Below, one piece after another: positions 16,325 through 21,389 of a DNA stretch of 21,389 bases. Position 1 is the stretch's first letter, and each line of letters starts with the position of its first letter. The position numbers and the translations under genes were made by a program. The stretch is from Ponticaulis sp. (GTDB lineage Bacteria > Pseudomonadota > Alphaproteobacteria > Caulobacterales > Hyphomonadaceae): contig PABS01000099.1 in NCBI GenBank assembly GCA_002699325.1, positions 8,048-29,436 of the forward strand. Reading direction: 5' to 3'. A model generated the notes under the pieces. It had not been told where the DNA came from, did no database searches, and saw nothing but the letters and a program-made list of their open reading frames with translations.

Positions 16325-16348
16325 CAAGTCCCATCGTTGCGGGACTTG
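16325..16348. repeat. Inverted repeat upstream of the UDP-glucose dehydrogenase gene
   Basis: CAAGTCCC (16325-16332) and GGGACTTG (16341-16348) form a perfect 8-bp repeat around an 8-nt centre, 66-89 bp before the ugd start. Without a T-run on either side it is more like an operator than a terminator. Confidence 0.35.
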
Positions 16349-16360
16349 CACTCAATAATC

Positions 16361-16385
16361 AAAAACGGCTCCCGAAGGAGCCGTT
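16361..16385 (-). terminator. Rho-independent terminator after serA
   Basis: On the minus strand a 9-bp perfect stem (16377-16385 with 16364-16372) closes a TTCG loop (complement of 16373-16376) and is followed by three more T (16361-16363). It lies 11 bp past the serA stop and ends the serC-serA operon. Confidence 0.9.
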
Positions 16386-16395
16386 CAAAGCGAGA

Positions 16396-17970
16396 TTAGA
16401 AGTCCAGGACTTTCACATACCGGACCTGGGTCAGGTCCTGAATTTTCTTCAGTGTATCTTCGGGAACATCGGCATCAATGCCAACGAGCGCGACGGCTTC
16501 TTTGCCTTCGCTTTCGCGTCCCAGGTTGAAAGCGGCGATGTTGATACCGGCTTCGCCCAGCAGGGTGCCCAGTGAGCCAATAAAGCCCGGCTTGTCGAGG
16601 TTGTTGACGTAGAGAATGTGTGGACGGAATTTCGCATCCAGCGCCATGCCTTTGACTTCAACAATTTTCGGAATGCCTCCAACGATCGCGCCGGCGACAT
16701 CACGCCAGTTACCGTTCACCTTCACACGGATACGGATGAGGTTGTCATAGACCGGAGAGTCTGAACGGGTGGCTTCTGTCAGCGTGACGCCGTTTGCTTT
16801 GAGAATTTCCGGCGCAGAGACCATGTTCACATCGGTCATGATCGGACGCAGCGCACCAGCAACAGCAGCAGCGGTGAGCGGCTTGGTGTTGAGATGGGCG
16901 GGTTCGCCCTCAAAACCGATTTCGATGTCTGTGAACCCGCCGTCGGCGATCTGACCCGCAAACAGGCCGAGCTTTTCAGCAAGGTCTGCGTAAGGCTTCA
17001 GGCGCGGAGCTTCTTCGGCCGTAATGCTTGGCGTGTTGAGCGCGTTAGAAATGGCGCCGGTGAGGAGATAGTCTGAAATCTGCTCAGCCACCTGAAGGGC
17101 AACGTTCTCCTGGGCTTCAGAAGTCGCCGCGCCGAGGTGAGGCGTGGCCACAAAGTTTGGCGCACCGAACAGCACATTGTCTTTTGCCGGTTCGTCGATG
17201 AACACGTCGAAAGCCGCTGCAGAGATATGGCCAGAATCGAGACCTTCACGAACGGCTGCTTCATCCACCAGGCCGCCACGGGCACAGTTGACGATGATGA
17301 CGCCCTTTTTGGTCTTCTTAAGCGCGTCTGCAGACAGGATGTTACGCGTCTGGTCCGTCAGCGGTGTGTGCAACGTGATCGCGTCAGCGCGTTTCAGAAG
17401 ATCTTCCAGAGAGACTTTCGTGACGCCAAGATCGGTGGCGCGCTCTTCGGTGAGGAATGGGTCGTATGCGATGACCTTCATTTTGAGGCCAATGGCACGC
17501 TCAGCAACGATGGCGCCGATATTGCCGCAACCAATGACGCCAAGCGTTTTGGCCGTGAGCTCTGTGCCCATGAAGTCTTTTTTCGGCCATTCACCCGCCT
17601 GTGTGCCAGCATTGGCCGCCGGGATCTGACGAGCGGCTGCGAACAGCATGGCGATGGCATGCTCAGCGGTGGTGATGGTGTTGCCGAATGGCGTGTTCAT
17701 CACAACAACGCCTTTGGCGGTGGCGGCTTTGACGTCGATATTGTCAACGCCGATACCGGCCCGACCAATAACCTTGAGCTTGGTTCCGGCTGCGATCACG
17801 TCAGCATCCGGCTTACAGGCCGAACGCACGGCCAGACCATCATATTCAGGAATGATGGCGATCAGCTCTTCCTTGGAAAGGCCGGGCTTTACGTCAACTT
17901 CCAGACCGTTGTTGCGGAAGATTTCCGCCGCAGCGGGGCTCAATTTGTCTGCAATAAGTACCTTAGGCAT
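16396..17970 (-). CDS. serA: D-3-phosphoglycerate dehydrogenase
   Basis: A 524-aa long-form (type I) PGDH that oxidises 3-phosphoglycerate to phosphohydroxypyruvate, the first step of serine synthesis. The NAD-binding motif is G147-CGNIG152. Catalytic residues are R231 in NCARGGLVDE, E260 in DVFIDEP and H278 in TPHLGAATSEAQ. Residues about 318-450 form the intervening allosteric-substrate-binding domain and the end (about 452-524) is an ACT domain with LDKPGFIGSLGTLLGEAGINIA, the usual serine-sensing module. ATG 17970 has AAGGA 7 nt upstream. It is the last gene of the serC operon, 174 bp after the MazG-like gene and followed by a terminator. Confidence 0.97.
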   Translation of the reverse strand: MPKVLIADKLSPAAAEIFRNNGLEVDVKPGLSKEELIAIIPEYDGLAVRSACKPDADVIAAGTKLKVIGRAGIGVDNIDVKAATAKGVVVMNTPFGNTITTAEHAIAMLFAAARQIPAANAGTQAGEWPKKDFMGTELTAKTLGVIGCGNIGAIVAERAIGLKMKVIAYDPFLTEERATDLGVTKVSLEDLLKRADAITLHTPLTDQTRNILSADALKKTKKGVIIVNCARGGLVDEAAVREGLDSGHISAAAFDVFIDEPAKDNVLFGAPNFVATPHLGAATSEAQENVALQVAEQISDYLLTGAISNALNTPSITAEEAPRLKPYADLAEKLGLFAGQIADGGFTDIEIGFEGEPAHLNTKPLTAAAVAGALRPIMTDVNMVSAPEILKANGVTLTEATRSDSPVYDNLIRIRVKVNGNWRDVAGAIVGGIPKIVEVKGMALDAKFRPHILYVNNLDKPGFIGSLGTLLGEAGINIAAFNLGRESEGKEAVALVGIDADVPEDTLKKIQDLTQVRYVKVLDF

Positions 17971-18144
17971 TTGGTTTTCCTTTTTGCTCGTCGCCTGTTC
18001 CGCGCCCGATCCCGGGCTTGGGGCGACTGCGCCTGCGCACTTGCTTGTGCCGCCTGCGCGCTTGCTTGTTTGTGTTTGCTCGATGTCTGTTCTTCGCGTG
18101 CCGCTCAGGCCATCTGCGCCTTCGCCTTGCTCGTGGAGATCAGA
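17971..18144 (-). other. Stop-free spacer between the MazG-like gene and serA
   Basis: This 174-nt spacer is exactly 58 codons and has no stop in the frame shared by the MazG-like gene and serA; only the TAG at 18145-18147 separates the two frames. Translated, it would be a hydrophilic Gly/Ser/Thr/Ala/Lys-rich linker. It has no ATG, GTG or TTG in that frame. It also contains a 5-bp hairpin, GCCCG-ATCC-CGGGC (18004-18017). It may simply be leader RNA. Confidence 0.5.
18028..18069 (-). repeat. Two-copy 21-bp tandem repeat ahead of serA
   Basis: Two adjacent 21-bp units (18049-18069 and 18028-18048) match at 18 positions. The period is seven codons; in the serA frame they would read T-S-K-R-A-G-G and T-S-K-C-A-G-A. 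Confidence 0.6.
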
Positions 18145-18456
18145 CTATTCCTGTGGGGCTTTCGCGGTGTGGCCGCCGGTTCCGTCTCCGGTAGCGGCCC
18201 ATTCCCGTGTGCGATTGATGGCCATTTTGGCATCGACCTCTTCAGCCAGATCCTTGCCGAGGACGCCCATGAGCCGGTGAAGAAGGATGACCACGTCTGC
18301 GGCTTCCTTCCCGGCTTCATCAGGCGCACCGTCCCGCAGGGCTTCCTGAAGTTCAGCAAGCTCTACGGCGGCACGTGCGACGAGGGCGGTTGGTTCGTTG
18401 ACCTTCCCGAATGTCTCGTCGCCCCAGGCCAGAATGCTGGCAGAGGTCTCGGCCAT
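18145..18456 (-). CDS. MazG-like nucleoside triphosphate pyrophosphohydrolase
   Basis: A 103-aa all-alpha NTP pyrophosphohydrolase-like protein. The metal-binding ExxE...ExxD motif is E32-LAE35 and E51-AAD54, and the C-terminal KMAINRTREW...GDGTGGH is typical of the DUF550/MazG-like group, seen also in phages, which cleaves (d)NTPs to NMP and pyrophosphate. The start is ATG 18456, whose A is also the last base of the serC stop (TGATG), giving tight translational coupling; an open frame 14 codons upstream lies inside serC. It sits between serC and serA, which are usually neighbours. A housecleaning role for modified or excess nucleotides is family-based inference; a link to serine synthesis is not established. 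Confidence 0.8.
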   Translation of the reverse strand: MAETSASILAWGDETFGKVNEPTALVARAAVELAELQEALRDGAPDEAGKEAADVVILLHRLMGVLGKDLAEEVDAKMAINRTREWAATGDGTGGHTAKAPQE

Positions 18457-19622
18457 CAGGGGCTCGCAATGGTCTCTTCGAAGGCCCAGGTGAGCCATGG
18501 GCAGAGTGCCTTCACATCGGAAGGTTCAACCGTGGCACCACACCAGATGCGAAGGCCCGGAGGCGCTGCGCGATAGCCGTTTGCATCAAAAGCGACTTCT
18601 TCCTTCTCAAGAAGACCGGTCATCTTCTTCATGAAGGCTGCCTGATCCTCATCGGAGAGCGCGGTGAAGCGGTCATCGGTGATTTTCAGCGTGACGCCTG
18701 TGTTCGAACGTGTAGCCGGATCAGCGCAGAGGAAATCGATCCAGTCATTCTCAGAGACGAAGTCTTCGAGGATGGACAGGCTCTCATCAGAGCGCGCTTT
18801 CAGAGCTTTCCAGCCGCCCAGATCCAGCGCCCATTTCAGCGCCTGGATATAGTCCTCAACGCAGAGCATTGATGGCGTGTTGATGGTCGCGCCTTCGAAA
18901 ATACCGAGATCGACCTTGCCCTTTTTCACCATGCGGAAAATCTTCGGCAGTGGGCGGTTTGGCTTGTAAGTCTCAAGGCGTTTCACGGCGTTCGGAGACA
19001 GGATCAGCATGCCATGGGCTGCTTCACCGCCAAGGATCTTCTGCCAAGAGAAGGTCGTCACATCGCATTTAGACCAGTCGATATCCTGCGCGAAAGCGGC
19101 AGAGGTCGCATCATTGATGACAACACGATCCGGGTTCGGCTTGATCCAGTCCGCGTTCGGCACTTTCGTACCAGACGTCGTGCCGTTCCATGTGAAGATA
19201 ATGTCGGCGTCGTCGCGCGCCTGAGAGAAGTCTGGCAGCGTGCCATACTCTTTGGCGACATAGGTTTTTGCGTCGACGTCGGTGAGTTGCTCGAGTGTAT
19301 CTTTGACCCAGTCTTCGCCGAAGCTTTCCCAGGCGAACACGTCCACAGGCTTTGCGCCCAGCATGGACCACATGGCCATTTCGACCGCGCCGGTATCAGA
19401 CGCCGGGACGATGCCGATGAGATAATCATCCGGCACATTCAGCGCTTCGCGCGTCAGGTCGATCGCTTCCTTCAGCTTGGCTTTGCCGAGCTTGGAGCGG
19501 TGAGAGCGGCCAAGGGCTGCGTCTTCGAGTTGTGAGAGAGAGAATCCGGGCCGCTTTGCGGTGGGGCCGGAAGAAAAATACGGGCACGCAGGGCGTGCCG
19601 CTGGTTTAGCGACTGTGGTCAT
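18456..19622 (-). CDS. serC: Phosphoserine aminotransferase
   Basis: A 388-aa PLP enzyme that transaminates phosphohydroxypyruvate with glutamate to give phosphoserine, the second step of serine synthesis; it may also serve pyridoxal phosphate synthesis. The sequence is of the alphaproteobacterial SerC subgroup (PYFSSGPTAKRPGFSL..., ALGRSHRSKLGKAKL). The PLP Schiff-base lysine is K195 in TTFSWQKILGGEAAHGM, and D171 in VINDATSAA should contact the pyridine nitrogen. ATG 19622 is preceded by AGGAG at 8 nt, part of which lies in a hairpin. It is the first gene of the serC-MazG-serA operon, with a promoter and leader just upstream. Confidence 0.96.
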   Translation of the reverse strand: MTTVAKPAARPACPYFSSGPTAKRPGFSLSQLEDAALGRSHRSKLGKAKLKEAIDLTREALNVPDDYLIGIVPASDTGAVEMAMWSMLGAKPVDVFAWESFGEDWVKDTLEQLTDVDAKTYVAKEYGTLPDFSQARDDADIIFTWNGTTSGTKVPNADWIKPNPDRVVINDATSAAFAQDIDWSKCDVTTFSWQKILGGEAAHGMLILSPNAVKRLETYKPNRPLPKIFRMVKKGKVDLGIFEGATINTPSMLCVEDYIQALKWALDLGGWKALKARSDESLSILEDFVSENDWIDFLCADPATRSNTGVTLKITDDRFTALSDEDQAAFMKKMTGLLEKEEVAFDANGYRAAPPGLRIWCGATVEPSDVKALCPWLTWAFEETIASP

Positions 19623-19700
19623 CTGTTTGACTCCTATCCTTACAGATAGGCTGAGCGCCGTTGGGAGCGCCTGGCCCGCAGCCCGTATCTCATACTCCCC
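19623..19700 (-). ncRNA. Candidate serC leader RNA motif
   Basis: The stretch before serC folds into hairpins on the minus strand. The one nearest the start has a 6-bp stem (19645-19650 with 19633-19638, 6-nt loop) whose 3' arm overlaps the AGGAG ribosome site (19631-19635). Upstream, GGCGC and GCGCT (19667-19671 with 19654-19658) form a second stem. An outer GGCTG/CAGCC pairing (19679-19683 with 19649-19653) would compete with the first hairpin for 19649-19650. A serC-associated RNA motif is known from alphaproteobacteria (Corbino and colleagues' comparative study); agreement with its consensus was not checked. Confidence 0.5.
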
Positions 19701-19729
19701 TTAACAAGGCGAGAGGAGAATTATGACAA
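19701..19729 (-). promoter_or_regulatory. Probable serC operon promoter
   Basis: On the minus strand TTGTCA (19724-19729, five of six to TTGACA) is 17 nt from TGTTAA (19701-19706). Transcription would then begin near 19695 and produce the structured leader. No other pair upstream of serC looks better. Not tested. Confidence 0.4.
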
Positions 19730-19808
19730 TTTAGTGGGAAGGTGAGAGAGCAAAATGATCGATCCAGACAGCGAAATTCGAAGTAGAAATTGATAGATTG
19801 GTCAAAAG

Positions 19809-20540
19809 GTGGTTGAGGATATAGATAAGGCCCGGGAGTTTGTTGTGCGCGAACAGCCAGCAGTGAGTTTCAGCATAAAGCGAAGGCTGATCCGTCTGGA
19901 GCGTGAGCTTCAGTCCATGGAAACTAAAGTGAAGAACGCCAAATCCTCTGGAAGCTTATATGGAATCGATTCGAAGTTGCCCATAGTCAAGGCAGTGTTG
20001 GTTTTGGAGGATAGATCGTTCTTTCGCCACTATGGCTTCGATTGGAAGTCCATCTTTAGAGCGATAAAACGGTTCTTTAAGGGGCGCGGCTTTGGTGGCG
20101 CGAGCACAATCGATCAGCAAGTCGTAAGGATCATTTCTGAAAGGTACGAGCGAACAATTTCTCGGAAACTTAAGGAAACTATCAAGGCTGTTTTACTAAA
20201 TGCACGAGTCAGCAAGCAGTGCATTCTGCTATATTATCTAAACAACTCATACTTTGGCTATCGACTAGTTGGTGTCGAGGCTACGTCCAAACACATCTTT
20301 GGGTCTGCAGCGAGGGAGCTGGACAGAGATCAGGCCTGTTTCGTGGCGTCCTTGCTGCCGCTACCTTTACCGAAAAAAGTATATGTCAGTTTACTTTCTG
20401 ACTGTGCAAAGCCTGTCACGCCGGAGGAAGTTATTTCTATTTCACAAAAGTTCAGCCCAAGATGGGCGGACAGGGTGAATTATAGGTACAGGCACGCTCG
20501 GGCTTCAATTGACCGAAAGATTGAATATCCGCGAGATTAA
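19809..20540 (+). CDS. GT51-type peptidoglycan glycosyltransferase domain protein without visible membrane anchor
   Basis: A 243-aa protein whose core matches family GT51, the glycan-strand polymerases of class A penicillin-binding proteins and MtgA. Motif 1 is E67-DRSFFRH-YGFD with the presumed catalytic Glu67; motif 2 is GASTIDQQ (97-104); motif 3 is R119-KLKE123 with the second Glu; motif 4 is KQCILLYYLNNSYFG (136-150), where the usual Glu of ILE is Leu; motif 5 is GVEATSKHIFG (155-165). Unlike MtgA or PBPs there is no N-terminal membrane helix: residues 1-50 are charged and helical. There is no transpeptidase domain. The start is GTG 19809 with only a weak AAAGG; a stop lies 15 nt upstream. 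It lies in AT-richer DNA and overlaps the next gene tail-to-tail. Confidence 0.75.
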   Translation: MVEDIDKAREFVVREQPAVSFSIKRRLIRLERELQSMETKVKNAKSSGSLYGIDSKLPIVKAVLVLEDRSFFRHYGFDWKSIFRAIKRFFKGRGFGGASTIDQQVVRIISERYERTISRKLKETIKAVLLNARVSKQCILLYYLNNSYFGYRLVGVEATSKHIFGSAARELDRDQACFVASLLPLPLPKKVYVSLLSDCAKPVTPEEVISISQKFSPRWADRVNYRYRHARASIDRKIEYPRD

Positions 20541-21119
20541 ATATGTATACCGGATATGGTTAAGTTTGCCGTAATCAAGATTATTGATATACCGCCTGAC
20601 TCCGAAAGAACCATCTTCAATCCTAGTGTTAATTTGCTTCAAGAATCTATAGCATTCTAATTCTGCGGATCTGAAAAGTGCTTCGGATTGTTCATAGATA
20701 GCTCGGTCCCTAGGGCTCAATTGATTGTCGTACTTGACCTTCAGCTTCACTGCTTCAGACGCTCTAACTAAACGGTTATGAACAACGTTTTCGAAATGGA
20801 GCATCGTTTCGTCTCCAAATATAACGTGTATCTTGGACTTCATTGAAGAAAATTTCGACATCCACTCAGCTAGCGCAAGCCGATATTGCTGGAGACTTTC
20901 CGGGCTCAGTTCATCTCGCCAAACTTCGCTAGAGTATATTCTTTGACGGTATAAGCGCTGGTCGATAGCGGTGCCCAATTGATCTGCAAGTTCTAAGGCA
21001 GCTTGTAGCTCGTGTTTCTTTATTTCTTCGAGATTTCGTTCTCTCCAAAATTGGTGTTGCAGAAACGATCCGGCAAATGCTCCGACAATGGCTAGAATAA
21101 TGGCGCTGATGAAGTTCAT
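20505..21119 (-). CDS. Single-pass membrane protein of unknown function
   Basis: A 204-aa protein with one N-terminal membrane helix (about residues 4-23, ISAIILAIVGAFAGSFLQHQ) followed by a largely helical, charged domain. Notable stretches are ELADQLGTAIDQRLYRQRIYSSEVW, a W-x-x-K-F block and IHVIFGDETMLHFENVVHNRLVRASEAV. These recall a widespread uncharacterised membrane-protein family with an RLYR...FG...FE pattern, but I cannot name it. ATG 21119 has no strong ribosome site. Its last 36 bp overlap the end of the GT51-like gene on the opposite strand. Codon use is AT-rich: 20581-20640 has 23 G+C of 60. Together with its neighbour this suggests a gene pair gained by transfer. Confidence 0.65.
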   Translation of the reverse strand: MNFISAIILAIVGAFAGSFLQHQFWRERNLEEIKKHELQAALELADQLGTAIDQRLYRQRIYSSEVWRDELSPESLQQYRLALAEWMSKFSSMKSKIHVIFGDETMLHFENVVHNRLVRASEAVKLKVKYDNQLSPRDRAIYEQSEALFRSAELECYRFLKQINTRIEDGSFGVRRYINNLDYGKLNHIRYTYLISRIFNLSVN

Positions 21120-21266
21120 CGGTCTGTTGCTCTTGTCGAATTGTTCTTAGAATAATGCTCAAGTGGTCGTTCGCTAGCAAGCGCCTTTTGGTCTCGTGAA
21201 CTTATCCATCATCGTTTGCCTCAATGTAGCGCGCGCTCAATTGTGGAACATCCCACCGCCCGATGT

Positions 21267-21279
21267 ATTGGAAACCAAT
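21267..21279. repeat. Short palindrome before the right-edge permease gene
   Basis: ATTGG-AAA-CCAAT, a perfect 13-bp inverted repeat, lies 34-46 bp before the permease start. It may be a regulator site; nothing else in the 193-bp gap 21120-21312 looks like a feature. Confidence 0.3.
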
Positions 21280-21312
21280 GGTTTTTAACGCGAGCAGGGG
21301 GCTCGACCGGCA

Positions 21313-21389
21313 ATGCAGGATTTCCTGAGCAACTGGCATGAATCGGCCATGACAACGGCCGGTTTGTTCTGGATGGCGCTATGGGCGTT
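21313..21389 (+). CDS. Probable YraQ/DUF318-type permease, N-terminus only
   Basis: Twenty-five codons are present before the window ends. The start at ATG 21313 is the only one in a frame with a stop at 21286-21288; a GGGGG run lies 11 nt upstream. The peptide ends in AMTTAGLFWMALWA, entering a membrane helix. This resembles the start of the permease family PF03773, whose members in alphaproteobacteria often begin with a short amphipathic stretch and then FFWMALWAF. With so little sequence the family is a guess. The return to GC-rich sequence here suggests the accessory segment ends just before this gene. Confidence 0.4.
   Translation, partial: MQDFLSNWHESAMTTAGLFWMALWA

Noticed and set aside
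17137..18576. A 479-codon open frame on the plus strand across serA, the spacer and the MazG-like gene
   Set aside because: It is the exact codon-for-codon antisense of serA and the MazG-like gene. Its product is Cys/Arg/Leu-rich with no family pattern, while the minus strand encodes clear SerA. It is long only because the sense frame is stop-free in GC-rich DNA.

Overview
The window looks like chromosomal DNA of an alphaproteobacterium, most likely of the Hyphomonadaceae/Caulobacterales type. Supporting signs are the ubiE-ubiB ... coaBC-dut neighbourhood, the serC-serA pair with the alphaproteobacterial type of SerC, a sphingomonad/caulobacter-like TonB receptor, a UrcA-like secreted protein, and a perfect TTAA-N7-TTAA CtrA-type box. 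The family assignment is inference; no rRNA or other phylogenetic marker is present.

Layout, left to right. (1) 1-438: 3' end of an MFS transporter, closed by a bidirectional terminator. (2) 490-4001: a TonB-dependent receptor (minus) and a divergent lipoprotein (plus), sharing a 383-bp intergenic region with inverted repeats. (3) 4009-5784: a DsbB-like oxidoreductase and an ExoD protein (minus), and a DUF3147-type membrane protein (plus). (4) 5854-7522: a serine beta-lactamase/esterase (plus) that meets head-on, at a shared CTAG, a tandem pair of small PspB-like membrane proteins (minus) with a strong AT-rich palindrome in front. (5) 7637-12952, all minus: ubiE-ubiB (ubiquinone synthesis), a secreted Cys-Pro-repeat/UrcA-like protein with its own CtrA-type box and terminator, then coaBC (coenzyme A) and dut (dUTP hydrolysis). 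(6) 13299-14940: a two-gene signalling operon, a stand-alone methanogen-output-like domain protein followed directly by a PAS-histidine kinase with no nearby response regulator. (7) 14955-16259: UDP-glucose 6-dehydrogenase. (8) 16396-19622: serC - MazG-like NTP pyrophosphohydrolase - serA, preceded by a promoter and structured leader compatible with the alphaproteobacterial serC RNA motif.

(9) 19740-21312 differs from the rest. A hand count gives 23 G+C of 60 at 20581-20640, against 36 of 60 at 11881-11940 in ubiB. It holds a GT51 peptidoglycan glycosyltransferase domain with no visible membrane anchor (plus), facing and overlapping by 36 bp a single-pass membrane protein of unknown function (minus). 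This looks like acquired accessory DNA and is the best candidate here for an undescribed system. (10) The right edge catches the first 25 codons of a probable YraQ/DUF318-type permease.

No tRNA, rRNA, insertion sequence, CRISPR array or recombinase was seen.
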